Assembly (NCBI GenBank): GCA_937868185.1
Contig: CALMMG010000202.1
Span: 1-32,136, forward strand
DNA length: 32,136 nucleotides
Direction: 5' to 3'
From: an uncultured Pseudomonadota bacterium
GTDB lineage: Bacteria; Desulfobacterota; Desulfobulbia; Desulfobulbales; Desulfurivibrionaceae
Under the pieces are notes generated by a model, which saw only the letters and a program-made list of their open reading frames with translations, did no database searches and was not told where the DNA came from. Positions 6,335 to 14,693 of this stretch are shown here, in pieces (positions within the stretch are counted from its first letter, which is position 1; each line of letters opens with the position of its first letter). The position numbers were made by a program, and so were the translations under genes.

Positions 6335-7909
6335 GTGGGCGATCCAGGTAATGACAAGATAGTTTCCATGCGGCAACAGATCGAGGCCGCACGCCAGGCC
6401 GAGGAAGAAATGCTCGGCGGTGAGCCATCCACCGGCGGTGGTGGCGACAATATCGACAGCCGGTTCGTGCGCTCTTGCCTCTACAACAACGAGCGCGGCG
6501 ATGGCATTCTCTTCGCGGCCATCCACCGCGACCGTTTCCTGCAGGTCAAGACCACCAGCCAGTGGTTGGCCTGGGGCCAGCATCATTGGATCACCGACAA
6601 GGCAGACCTCTGCCACGATGCCGTGGAGCAGGTGGCAGCCAAATACTACGAGCAGGCCCACGATCTCAAGACCCAGGCCGAAGCCGCCTATGAGGCTGGC
6701 AAGGTAGATGAGGGCAAGCGGTGCGAGGCCGAGCGCAAGCTCTACCTGCGCAGGGTTGACCGGCTGCGCTCCAGCGCCGGGGCCAAGAATTGCCTTGAAT
6801 GGGCGCACAAGATCGGCGCCCGCTCCCTGGCCATCATCGGTGAAGAGATCGACCAGCGCCCCATGCTCCTGGCCTGCAAAAACGGGGTGATCGATCTCAA
6901 GACCGGCAAGCGCCTCGATGGCCGCCCATCCGATTACCTGGTCAAGGCCATTCCTGTTGAGTGGCAGGGCCTCGATGCACCCCGACCAGAGTGGGAGCGT
7001 TTCCTCTCCGAGATCCACCTGGGCGATGGTGACCTGGTCGCCTTTGTCCGCCGCCTCTTCGGCTATGCGGTCACCGGCCTGATCAGCGAGCATCACCTGG
7101 CCTGCTTTGTCGGCGAAGGCCGCAACGGCAAGGGCACCATGTTCGAGACCCTCAAGGCGATCATGGGCGAGCTGGCCTGGGCCGTGCAGCCAGAGCTGAT
7201 CCTGGATCAAAAGAACACCCGCTCATCCGCCGGACCATCTCCTGATCTGGTCTCCCTCCAGGGCCGCCGGCTGGTCATCGCCTCAGAAACAGACGAAGGC
7301 CGCCGGATCTCCGGCTCCAAGGTCAAGTCCCTCACCGGCGCAGACACCATCAACGCCCGCGCCCCGCACGACCGCTTCGAGACCAACTTCACCCCCACCC
7401 ACAAATTGTTCCTCTACACCAACCACATCCCAAAGGGGCTCACCCGCGACTATGCCCTCTACAAGAGGCTGCTGTTCATTAACTACCCGCTCAAGTTCGT
7501 GGACAACCCAACCGGCGAAACCGAGCGCCAGCGCGATCCATCCCTGCCTGCCAAGCTCATGGCCGAGGCCCCCGGCATTCTGGCCTGGCTGGTCCAGGGC
7601 TGCCTCGAATGGCAGGAGCACGGCCTGGCGCCACCAGACAAACTGCGGGCCGATGTGGATGCGCTGCGGGCCTCCGAGGATACCTTCCAGCAGTTCTTCA
7701 CCGACCGAATGCTGGACGACAAGGATTCCCACTGCCTGTTCAAGGACATCTACACCAAGTTCCAGGCCTGGTACACCGAGGAGATAGACGAAAACACCCG
7801 CTATATCCCGAGCAAGATCAAGATCTCAGGCTGGCTCGAAAAGCGCGGCTACGAGAAGGCCAAGCCAGGCGGCCACGCCACCTTCTACGGTGTGGGGTTG
7901 CGCCCATGA
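6335..7909 (+). CDS. D5/P4-type replicative helicase (phage/plasmid primase C-terminal family)
   Basis: Superfamily 3 helicase of 524 residues from GTG 6335. The D5_N region precedes the ATPase. Walker A is GEGRNGKGT (about 260-268). Further motifs include LVIASETDEGRRISGSK (Walker B region), LTGADTINARAPHDRFETN, and the sensor stretch FLYTNHIPKG with its conserved Asn, followed by a winged-helix-like C-terminus (YIPSKIKISGWLEKRGYEKA). GTG 6335 has GGAGG four bases upstream; ATG 6368 is the alternative. It would unwind DNA at the phage origin as a hexamer, with the primase encoded separately downstream instead of fused as in P4 alpha. Confidence 0.93.
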   Translation: MGDPGNDKIVSMRQQIEAARQAEEEMLGGEPSTGGGGDNIDSRFVRSCLYNNERGDGILFAAIHRDRFLQVKTTSQWLAWGQHHWITDKADLCHDAVEQVAAKYYEQAHDLKTQAEAAYEAGKVDEGKRCEAERKLYLRRVDRLRSSAGAKNCLEWAHKIGARSLAIIGEEIDQRPMLLACKNGVIDLKTGKRLDGRPSDYLVKAIPVEWQGLDAPRPEWERFLSEIHLGDGDLVAFVRRLFGYAVTGLISEHHLACFVGEGRNGKGTMFETLKAIMGELAWAVQPELILDQKNTRSSAGPSPDLVSLQGRRLVIASETDEGRRISGSKVKSLTGADTINARAPHDRFETNFTPTHKLFLYTNHIPKGLTRDYALYKRLLFINYPLKFVDNPTGETERQRDPSLPAKLMAEAPGILAWLVQGCLEWQEHGLAPPDKLRADVDALRASEDTFQQFFTDRMLDDKDSHCLFKDIYTKFQAWYTEEIDENTRYIPSKIKISGWLEKRGYEKAKPGGHATFYGVGLRP

Positions 7910-8190
7910 TGACCCTTTTGCTTCTGGTCCGGCCAGGGAGGGGGCCGGGGTATGACGATTGTCATGGTGCTAAATCGTCATGCAATCATCATCATCTTAG
8001 AGCCATGCGGAACTATGACGATATGACGATACTCCCGTGTGCGCGCGTAAAGGCTTATGGCTTTTGTTTATTACTTCTAATCTATTTTACAATACTATTG
8101 TCATATCGTCATAAACCGTTGCTACCACTGGATGATGATAATTTTATGCCGATTTTTTTCCCTTTCAATCGTCATAGGTCCGCAATATGA
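7906..8190 (+). CDS. Open frame across the putative origin, coding status uncertain
   Basis: ATG 7906 overlaps the helicase stop and the frame closes at 8190, overlapping the primase ATG (ATGA at both joints). It would encode 94 residues with one hydrophobic stretch (YGFCLLLLIYFTILLSY). The ATGACGAT repeats run through it and its codon use is AT-rich, unlike its neighbours. The overlaps fit the coupling style of this phage, but the sequence is better explained as an origin. It may be only a translated bridge that keeps ribosomes moving to the primase. Confidence 0.3.
   Translation: MMTLLLLVRPGRGPGYDDCHGAKSSCNHHHLRAMRNYDDMTILPCARVKAYGFCLLLLIYFTILLSYRHKPLLPLDDDNFMPIFFPFNRHRSAI
7951..8176. repeat. 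ATGACGAT iteron cluster, candidate replication origin
   Basis: Six copies of ATGACGAT or its complement ATCGTCAT occur in 226 bases: 7952-7959, 7974-7981, 8015-8022, 8023-8030, 8105-8112 and 8168-8175. Most extend to TATGACGAT. Two are in tandem (8014-8030). An AT-rich segment (about 8060-8115) lies within the cluster, as expected of a DNA-unwinding element. The cluster sits exactly between the helicase and primase genes. P4 and related replicons carry iterons recognised by their own helicase-primase; that this cluster is the origin is inference. Confidence 0.65.
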
Positions 8191-9632
8191 ACCTCCTGGA
8201 TCTTCTCCATGGTCAGTTAAAGCGGGTATCCGCCTCCAAGGGCGGCGAGTACCACGGCCCCTGCCCACTCTGCGGAGGAAACGACCGCTTCCATGTCTGG
8301 CCGGAACAGGGCGAGCATGGCTCCTGGTGGTGCCGTGGCTGCGCCAAGGGTGGCGATGCCATCCAGTACCTGCGCGATGTCGAGGGAATGGGCTACAAGG
8401 CAGCCTGTGCGCGTCTGGGGGTGGAGCCTATGGCAGCCCCTGCTGCCAACCAGATCCCAGCCCAACGCCAAGCGCAAACCTTCACCCCCACCCAGGTGGC
8501 CGCGCCCGAGGATATATGGTCCACCAAGGCAGAGGCCTTTGTCCAATACTGCCACGACCAGCTGCTCAACAATCCGGACCAGCTCGCCTGGCTGGCCGCC
8601 CGTGGCATCGATGCGGTACAGGTGGTCAAGTTCCGGTTGGGCTTCAATCCTGCCAATGCCTGGCGGGAGCGCACCGCCTGGGGGCTGCCCGTGGAGATCA
8701 AACCGGAAACCGGAAAGCCCAAGAAGCTCTGGCTCCCTCTTGGTCTGGTAATCCCGGTCCTGGCCGATGGGTTGGTGGTGCATCTGCGCATCCGCAGGCC
8801 CGAGGGCGATCTGCGCTACTTCGTGGTGCCAGGCTCCAACCGCGCCCCCCTGGTCACCCGGCGCGATGCGGAGGCCTTTGTCGTGGTGGAGTCCGGCCTC
8901 GATGCCATCCTGATCGATGGTCTGGCCGGGGATCTGGTCGGCGTAGTGGCCATGGGCAACGATTCGGCCAAGCCATCGGCGGATCTCTACCCGCTGCTCA
9001 CCCAGGCCGCCCACCTCTCCATCTGCCTGGATTCAGACGAACCAAGAAAAAACAAGTCCACCGGCCGCCTGGAATCCCCCGGCGCCAAGGCCAGCCTCTG
9101 GTGGCTCTCCCAATTCCGCCAGGCAGAGCGCATCCCGGTGATCGGCGGCAAAGATCCCGGCGAGGCGTTCAAGGCCGGGGTGGATCTCCGGGCCTGGGTC
9201 CTGGCCGGGTTGCCGCCCCGCTTCCATGTAAAAGCAGAAACCAAAAAGGAGCACCATGATCCTCTTCAACCTGGTCGAGATCACAATTGTCCCGAAATGG
9301 CGCCGGGAAATGCTCCGGATAATCCGGAAGAAAGGCAAGGCGCTGCGAAAGAAACTGGCACAGGAAAGGCAAGCGGCTGCCACATCGTCACCCTCACCGA
9401 TGGCCGCGAGATCCATGTGGTCAGCGATGAGCAATCCTGGAAGGAATTGGCAGGCCAAGGGTTCCTGGTTTTCTCGGAAAACGAAATGAAACGGCTGCAG
9501 GTGGCCATGGCAGGCTGCAGCGAGGATGCGCGGCAAGGCATGATCAATGCGGTGCTGGATGTCAAGGCGGTGTTCTCCGGCGCCTATATTCGCCGGGGCG
9601 GTGAGCCGGTAACAGTGGGGGTGTTTGCATGA
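8187..9632 (+). CDS. DNA primase with P4-type zinc ribbon and TOPRIM domain
   Basis: A protein of 481 residues. The zinc ribbon is CPLCGGNDRFHVW...WWCRGC (C26, C29, C49, C52), typical of Toprim/P4-type phage primases. A Toprim catalytic domain follows: VVVESGLDAILIDGL (about 230-244, with the conserved Glu) and LSICLDSDEP (DxD at about 281-283), then GGKDPGEA (conserved K-D). The C-terminal 150 residues are less conserved and contain VTLTDGREIHVVSDEQSWKE. It would lay down primers for the helicase upstream; the pair replaces a fused alpha-type protein. The stop overlaps the ATG of the next small gene. Confidence 0.93.
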   Translation: MNLLDLLHGQLKRVSASKGGEYHGPCPLCGGNDRFHVWPEQGEHGSWWCRGCAKGGDAIQYLRDVEGMGYKAACARLGVEPMAAPAANQIPAQRQAQTFTPTQVAAPEDIWSTKAEAFVQYCHDQLLNNPDQLAWLAARGIDAVQVVKFRLGFNPANAWRERTAWGLPVEIKPETGKPKKLWLPLGLVIPVLADGLVVHLRIRRPEGDLRYFVVPGSNRAPLVTRRDAEAFVVVESGLDAILIDGLAGDLVGVVAMGNDSAKPSADLYPLLTQAAHLSICLDSDEPRKNKSTGRLESPGAKASLWWLSQFRQAERIPVIGGKDPGEAFKAGVDLRAWVLAGLPPRFHVKAETKKEHHDPLQPGRDHNCPEMAPGNAPDNPEERQGAAKETGTGKASGCHIVTLTDGREIHVVSDEQSWKELAGQGFLVFSENEMKRLQVAMAGCSEDARQGMINAVLDVKAVFSGAYIRRGGEPVTVGVFA

Positions 9633-9775
9633 TCACCAAGATTTTCCCCACCATCATGATCCTGCTCTCCATCGGTGCGGCTGCAACCTACCTTGCCTCC
9701 GGCTGGGATGCAAACTGGCGCCAGGTCCTCTACTGGTCCGCCGCCTCGGTGATCACCACGGTGGTGACCTGGTGA
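9629..9775 (+). CDS. Small two-helix membrane protein, 48 aa
   Basis: ATG 9629 overlaps the primase stop (ATGA) and TGA 9775 overlaps the GTG of the next gene (GTGA), so the frame is fixed at both ends by coupling. The 48 residues contain two hydrophobic segments (IFPTIMILLSIGAAATYL and YWSAASVITTVVTW) separated by SGWDANWRQ. Small membrane proteins of this kind are common between phage replication and packaging genes; function unknown. Confidence 0.7.
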   Translation: MITKIFPTIMILLSIGAAATYLASGWDANWRQVLYWSAASVITTVVTW

Positions 9776-10032
9776 AGGGCGGCTTTTTGGTTTCCTGGAC
9801 CTCTGGCCACATTCCGCCCCGGTGGATCTATCTCCGGGAGCATGCCGAGGGATGGGGTGCCACGGAAGATCGCTCCGCTGCTGCGGTGTTCAGCTCGATA
9901 GAGCAGGCCCAGGATGCCTGGCTGAAAAAACACCGTTTCCCGGAAGATTACCGCCACTGTCTTGCCAGCGGCCAGGTGCGGGCCGAGGCTGTCAACCAGC
10001 CCAGGCTTCCGCTCCATGGAGAAATACGATGA
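9772..10032 (+). CDS. Small protein of unknown function
   Basis: A protein of 86 residues from GTG 9772, coupled to the preceding stop. It has an aromatic N-terminal part (FLVSWTSGHIPPRWIYLREH) and a helical stretch around EQAQDAWLKKHRFPEDYRH. No enzymatic motif or membrane segment is seen. The stop overlaps the ATG of the small-terminase-like gene. Confidence 0.65.
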   Translation: MKGGFLVSWTSGHIPPRWIYLREHAEGWGATEDRSAAAVFSSIEQAQDAWLKKHRFPEDYRHCLASGQVRAEAVNQPRLPLHGEIR

Positions 10033-10781
10033 CCACCGACCTCTTCCCCCGCCTGCTCAATGCAGCCACCGATCAGGACAAGCTGGAGCTGGAGCTGGTC
10101 CGTGATGGTCGGGATGGTGCCATGCTCGCTTACCAGAAATTGGCCACCAAGGAGACCAAGGCGAATTGGGATGCCGCCCGCGCTGCCTATGATGAGACCC
10201 TGGCCCGCTTCACCGGACGCTATTTCCCCGAGGAGGCCCCGGCGCCGGAGGGGGAGCGGTTTGCCAATCGCAAGCAGGCCCTCAACTGGCTGCAGGCCCA
10301 AGGGTACAAGATCAGCCAGGGCAAGTTTTATCAGGACTGCGGGGCAGGGTTTCCCTCCCTGCACCGGGATGGCTCGGTCAGCCGCTTCCAGGTGATGCAG
10401 TACGGCCAGCAGCTCGATGTGGAGAGCCGGGGCGCGGCTGGGGTGCCAACCGGCCAGGATGATTATGAGTCGCGCAAGGCCAAGGCCGATGCCGAGATCA
10501 AGGAGATGCAGGCCGCCAAGATGCGCAAGGAAGAGGACGCCGACTGGCTCCATGCCGATGCAGCCTGGATGGCCATCGCCGGTCTGCTCGGGGTGCTCAA
10601 GGATTCGCTGCGCCACCACTTCCACGCCGGGCAGGGCGAGCTGATCCACCTGGCTGGCGGAGATCAGGGCCGTGGCCCGGAGGTGTACGAGGGATGCGAG
10701 GAAATCATGGCCCGGGCCTTCAATGAGGTTTCCGGGATGGGTAAGATTGAGGGGGTTTTTGCCAAGGAGGGTGGAGAGTGA
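10029..10781 (+). CDS. Terminase small subunit-like (Nu1-type) protein
   Basis: A protein of 250 residues from ATG 10029 (ATGA overlap). After a helical N-terminus, residues about 70-120 resemble a phage Nu1-type DNA-binding segment (RKQALNWLQAQGYKISQGKF, then SLHRDGSVSRFQVMQY). A charged coiled coil follows (about 148-180), then a conserved-looking helical end (AWMAIAGLLGVLKDSLRHHF). This plan matches small terminases that recognise cos or pac and recruit GpA. The large subunit is about 2 kb downstream instead of adjacent. The assignment is by pattern and moderately secure. Confidence 0.6.
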   Translation: MTTDLFPRLLNAATDQDKLELELVRDGRDGAMLAYQKLATKETKANWDAARAAYDETLARFTGRYFPEEAPAPEGERFANRKQALNWLQAQGYKISQGKFYQDCGAGFPSLHRDGSVSRFQVMQYGQQLDVESRGAAGVPTGQDDYESRKAKADAEIKEMQAAKMRKEEDADWLHADAAWMAIAGLLGVLKDSLRHHFHAGQGELIHLAGGDQGRGPEVYEGCEEIMARAFNEVSGMGKIEGVFAKEGGE

Positions 10782-11827
10782 CAGTTGACATCTTGACCGG
10801 CGACTGCCGAGACATCCTGCCAACGCTGCCAGATAAAAGCGTCCATTGCTGCGTTACCTCTCCGCCGTATTGGGGCCTGCGTGATTATGGGGTTGATGGG
10901 CAGATCGGGCTGGAGGCCTCCCCGGAGGAATTCATTGCCGAGATGGTGCAGGTGTTCCGCGAGGTCCGCCGGGTGCTGCGCGATGATGGGACGCTCTGGC
11001 TGAATCTTGGTGATTCATATTCAGGAAATCGCCGTGATTCCTACGACACTGACAAAAAAAATAAACACCGTGCGCCAAAGAGCATGGTCGTGAGCCGCCG
11101 CCGTGATGATCAGCTTATCCCGAGATCTGACATAGCGGTCGCCGGGCTTAATCCGAAAAACCTTGTTGGTATTCCCTGGCGTGTTGCTCTCGCCCTGCAG
11201 GCTGACGGCTGGTATCTGCGCTGCGACATCATCTGGCATAAACCGAACCCTATGCCGGAGAGCGTGACAGACAGGCCGACCAAGGCCCATGAGTATGTCT
11301 TCCTGCTCTCGAAGTCGGAGAAATATTACTACGACCATGAAGCTATAAAAGAGCCGGTCACAGGAACAGCTCACGCTCGGAGAGGATATAAAACCCCGGA
11401 CGGTTGGGACACATCAACAGGTAGCGGCGGCCATGGTGCATTCCACAAAGATGGCCGGGAAAAAGGAAAAACTCCTGGTGTCGGGCCAAAGGCTGAATCT
11501 GCTGGTTTTGGAGTGAAGAGCAACAAGCAATACTCTGCCGCCATTGTTGATCTCGTTAATAGCCGCAACAAACGCTCGGTCTGGACCGTTCCGACCCAGC
11601 CATATTCGGCTGCCCATTTCGCCACCTTCCCGGAAAAACTCATTGAGCCGTGCATCAAAGCTGGCTGCCCGGAAGGTGGCACAGTCCTGGACATCTTTGG
11701 CGGGAGCGGGACCACCGGCAGGGTGGCCACCAGGCACAGACGAAACTCTATTTTAATCGAATTGAACCCGACCTATGTGGAGCTGCAGCACGAGCGGATT
11801 TCCATGGTTCAACTCTGCGCGTTTTAA
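10778..11827 (+). CDS. Site-specific DNA methyltransferase (N4-cytosine/N6-adenine, beta order)
   Basis: SAM-dependent DNA methylase of 349 residues. The catalytic motif IV is TSPPYWGLRDYG (about 27-38); SPPY is commonest in N4-cytosine enzymes, but N6-adenine specificity cannot be excluded. The SAM-binding motif I, VLDIFGGSGTTG, lies near the C-terminus (about 303-314), giving the permuted beta-type order with the recognition domain between. The middle segment (about 60-110 and 200-260) is less conserved and AT-richer, as expected of a target-recognition region. GTG 10778 overlaps the preceding stop. No matching restriction enzyme is encoded, so it probably protects phage DNA or regulates packaging or expression. 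Confidence 0.92.
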   Translation: MTVDILTGDCRDILPTLPDKSVHCCVTSPPYWGLRDYGVDGQIGLEASPEEFIAEMVQVFREVRRVLRDDGTLWLNLGDSYSGNRRDSYDTDKKNKHRAPKSMVVSRRRDDQLIPRSDIAVAGLNPKNLVGIPWRVALALQADGWYLRCDIIWHKPNPMPESVTDRPTKAHEYVFLLSKSEKYYYDHEAIKEPVTGTAHARRGYKTPDGWDTSTGSGGHGAFHKDGREKGKTPGVGPKAESAGFGVKSNKQYSAAIVDLVNSRNKRSVWTVPTQPYSAAHFATFPEKLIEPCIKAGCPEGGTVLDIFGGSGTTGRVATRHRRNSILIELNPTYVELQHERISMVQLCAF

Positions 11828-11835
11828 GGGAAGCC

Positions 11836-12087
11836 ATGGCCAATCAACAACTCAACCTCCTCAGCCTCGGGGTGGGCGCCCTCCAGCTGGAGGCTGACCA
11901 AGCAGATCCCCGTGATTGGTGCTGGCTGTTCAGCAACAGCGAAATGTGCGCCAGGTGTATGCAAGAGAAAAGCAATTATTATGAGCGGGTATGCTTTGAG
12001 CCGCTCAAGGACATAGCCAAATATCCAAAGATGGCCGCTGCTATTTGGCAGTGGGGTTTGAAAAAATCAGCGGTTCAGACAGGGTGA
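11836..12087 (+). CDS. Small Cys-containing protein of unknown function
   Basis: A protein of 83 residues from ATG 11836, with AAGGGA just upstream. It has a WCWLFSNSEMCARCMQEK segment with three cysteines, which could bind metal, and YERVCFEPLKD further on. No family is recognised. It belongs to a group of small genes between the methylase and the large terminase. Confidence 0.65.
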   Translation: MANQQLNLLSLGVGALQLEADQADPRDWCWLFSNSEMCARCMQEKSNYYERVCFEPLKDIAKYPKMAAAIWQWGLKKSAVQTG

Positions 12088-12116
12088 GGATGGATCTTAT
12101 GCCCGGGGGGAAAAAG

Positions 12117-12323
12117 ATGGATATGGCATGGTTCGGTTTTTGGATTTTCTTGGCTGTTTTTATGGTTTGCGATCACTGGATTTTCTCTCGCGGGTATGAC
12201 TCATTTTTTCAGTGCCATAAGACACCAGCAGAAAAAGAACTGCAACAGCTGACCATTGAATTGCACAAGCTGAGCATCGAAGAAAAACAGTTAGAAATTG
12301 AAATATTGAAAAGGGGAAGGTGA
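12117..12323 (+). CDS. Small membrane-anchored coiled-coil protein
   Basis: A protein of 68 residues. ATG 12117 is chosen because GGGGGGA lies at the right distance; ATG 12090 is in frame but its purine-rich stretch is too close. An aromatic membrane helix (WFGFWIFLAVFMVCDHWIF) is followed by a coiled coil (ELQQLTIELHKLSIEEKQLE). This small architecture recurs in phage accessory genes; function unknown. Confidence 0.65.
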   Translation: MDMAWFGFWIFLAVFMVCDHWIFSRGYDSFFQCHKTPAEKELQQLTIELHKLSIEEKQLEIEILKRGR

Positions 12324-12327
12324 GCGA

Positions 12328-12810
12328 ATGGTCTCTGAAATTGCAACTAACGGACTGGATATGTCCGCGATTCATCCCAGCAATGGGGCGAAGTACAGCC
12401 CAAACCTGTACAAGTGGCTGAACATGCGCAGCCGGAAGCACCACGCCACCATGAGTCGGGTTTATTCTGACAAATCGGGACGGTTATGGATCGGCATGAT
12501 CGACAACGGCGATCTGTTCGGTGCCAAGCTGATGAATGTGCTTTGCTGCGGGTCAAAGGCAGATAGCGCATGTTGGGTTGGATTGGGCGAACTTGTGGAG
12601 GTAGTAGATTTTTGGCAGCACTATACAAAAATAGGCCGCTGTGCCATCGATCCAACCCACACTGTATTCTTCGTCGGTTCCAACACGCGCTGGCGGACCA
12701 ACGGAGACACCCGAGAATGTCTCTGGTGCTGTAACCACTCGCAAAAACTTAGGCGATGGGTTGAGAAGGTCGATAAAAGCGCCTGGGAGCCGGTGGTGAT
12801 CGCCGCATGA
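12328..12810 (+). CDS. Protein of unknown function with scattered cysteines
   Basis: A protein of 160 residues. GGTGAG precedes the ATG. It contains LWIGMIDNGDLFGAKLMNVLCCG and a possible metal-binding end (CLWCCNHSQKLRRW). No domain is recognised. Its stop overlaps the large terminase start (ATGA), so it is co-translated with packaging genes. Confidence 0.7.
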   Translation: MVSEIATNGLDMSAIHPSNGAKYSPNLYKWLNMRSRKHHATMSRVYSDKSGRLWIGMIDNGDLFGAKLMNVLCCGSKADSACWVGLGELVEVVDFWQHYTKIGRCAIDPTHTVFFVGSNTRWRTNGDTRECLWCCNHSQKLRRWVEKVDKSAWEPVVIAA

Positions 12811-14693
12811 TCCTCATCCCCCACACCATCCCATACCCTGCCGAGCTGCCGCCCCTCCGCCGTGATCTCCTGGCCGGGCAGCCCGTATCCTTCCCCATCC
12901 ATCGGGCGGTCAAGCTGCGGCTGCGCAGCCCGGAGAAGATCCGGGTCTCGGAGTGGGCCGCCAAGTATCGGGTGGTGGCGGATGGCGCCCATGTCGGCCC
13001 CTGGCGGCATGAGTATGCCCCGCACACGGTCAAGATCATGGACACCTTTTCCAAGCCCCATGTGCGGGAGGTGTGGTTCTGCGGGGTGGAGCAGTCCGGC
13101 AAAACCAACACCATGCTTAACTGCCTGGGCTGGTGCATCGATTGCGATCCGGGCAACATATTTTACCTGATGCCCACCGAGGACACCGCCGCCAAGATCA
13201 CCGGCACCAAGCTGCGGCCCACCCTGCAGCAGTCGCCCCGGCTGGCCCGCTACCTCACGGCCCGGCAGGACGATCTCTCCCTGGCCAAGATGAGCCTGCG
13301 CCACGGGATGACCATCTTCCCCTCCTGGGCCAACTCGGCATCCTCCATGGCCACCTTTACGGCCAAGCATTGTTTCGGCGATGAGGTGGACAAGTACCCG
13401 GAGCTGGCCGGCAAAGAGGCGGACCCGATCACCCTGATCAAGAAACGAAACCGGACCTACAAGGGCCGCTACAAGCGGTTTTTCGCCTCCACCCCTGCGG
13501 GCCGCTTTATCTACGAGGGCATGCGCAAGTGCAGCCAGGTCTGGGAGTTCCGGGTCTGCTGCCCGGAGTGCTCCGCGCTGATCCGGATGGATGGCGAGCA
13601 CATGGTCCTGCCCGAGGGCACCACTGCGGAGAACATCGAGCAGGCCGATCTCGGCTATGCCTGCAACGAGTGCGGCGCCATATGGACCGACCAGCACCGC
13701 GACCAGGCCATCCGCGCCGGGAGCTGGGTCTGCGTGCAGGGGGCTGAGATCCCCCGGCCATCCAAGGTTGGGTTCCACCACCGCGCCTGGGAGTGTCTGG
13801 ACATTCCCCTGGCCGAGATCGCTGCGGCGTGGCTCAAGGCGAAATCAGGCCCCCTGGCCGACAAGATCGGCTGGGCCAACGGCTATGAGGCGATCAACTA
13901 CGAGGCCGAACACCAGGACCGCAAGGAGGACCACATCCTCCGGCTGGTCGATCCGGCCATGCCCCGTGGGGTGGTGCCCCGCGATCCCTGCTGCCTGGTG
14001 GTCCTGGTGGACACCCAGCGGGTGGGCTTTTATTATCAGGTGTGGGCCTACGGCTGGGGCCGCGACATGGAGACCTGGCGCGTCGACCACGGCTTTGTCG
14101 AGCACTTCGACCACCTCACCGACATCGCGGCAAAGACCTGGCTGGATGCCGATGGCAAGGAGTACCGGGCCTCCGCCGGGTTCATCGACTCGGGCGGCGG
14201 CACCGATCCGCACCAGCCCAAGCACTCCCGCACCGCCGAGGTGTACGAGTTCTGCCGGATGCACCCATTTTTCCGGCCCCTCAAGGGGCGGCGGGACATG
14301 GCCCAGCCCTGGAACACCACCCGGCTCGATTACTACCCCAGCCGACAGGGCAAGAAAATCCCCATCCCCGGCGGCCTGACCCTCTACACCATCAACGTCT
14401 CCATGTTTAAAAACGAACTGGCCGCCAAGCTGCAGATCGAGCCGGGCGATCCCGGCGCATTCCACCTCCACGCCGAGGTGGGCAGCGACTACGCCCAGCA
14501 GATGTGCGCCGAGTACCAGGATGAGCGGGGCTGGTGGATCTGCCCCAGGGGCAAGCCAAACCACCATTGGGATATCTCGGTGTACGGCCTGGCCGGCGCG
14601 GAGATTTTGCGGATCAGGGACCGGCGGCCGGAGTCGGCCCCGCAGCCGGTGGCGCCACGGAAAAAAGGCTTTGTAAAAGGGTGGAAAATATGA
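12807..14693 (+). CDS. Terminase large subunit, GpA family
   Basis: The packaging motor, 628 residues. The ATPase N-terminal half has RVSEWAAKYRV (GpA N-terminal signature), Walker A GVEQSGKT (93-100) and Walker B HCFGDEVDKYP (about 188-198). A Cys pair cluster follows (CCPEC and CNECG), then the nuclease half with LVDTQRVGFYYQVWAYGWG and FIDSGGGTDPHQ, acidic residues expected to bind metal. The C-terminus is basic. Lambda GpA-type enzymes cut at cos sites, suggesting cohesive ends. Length fits the family. It should act with the Nu1-like protein and the portal. Confidence 0.95.
   Translation: MILIPHTIPYPAELPPLRRDLLAGQPVSFPIHRAVKLRLRSPEKIRVSEWAAKYRVVADGAHVGPWRHEYAPHTVKIMDTFSKPHVREVWFCGVEQSGKTNTMLNCLGWCIDCDPGNIFYLMPTEDTAAKITGTKLRPTLQQSPRLARYLTARQDDLSLAKMSLRHGMTIFPSWANSASSMATFTAKHCFGDEVDKYPELAGKEADPITLIKKRNRTYKGRYKRFFASTPAGRFIYEGMRKCSQVWEFRVCCPECSALIRMDGEHMVLPEGTTAENIEQADLGYACNECGAIWTDQHRDQAIRAGSWVCVQGAEIPRPSKVGFHHRAWECLDIPLAEIAAAWLKAKSGPLADKIGWANGYEAINYEAEHQDRKEDHILRLVDPAMPRGVVPRDPCCLVVLVDTQRVGFYYQVWAYGWGRDMETWRVDHGFVEHFDHLTDIAAKTWLDADGKEYRASAGFIDSGGGTDPHQPKHSRTAEVYEFCRMHPFFRPLKGRRDMAQPWNTTRLDYYPSRQGKKIPIPGGLTLYTINVSMFKNELAAKLQIEPGDPGAFHLHAEVGSDYAQQMCAEYQDERGWWICPRGKPNHHWDISVYGLAGAEILRIRDRRPESAPQPVAPRKKGFVKGWKI

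Noticed and set aside
12621-13781. A 386-codon minus-strand open frame opposite the large terminase
   Set aside because: Shadow of the GpA gene, whose Walker motifs fix the real frame.
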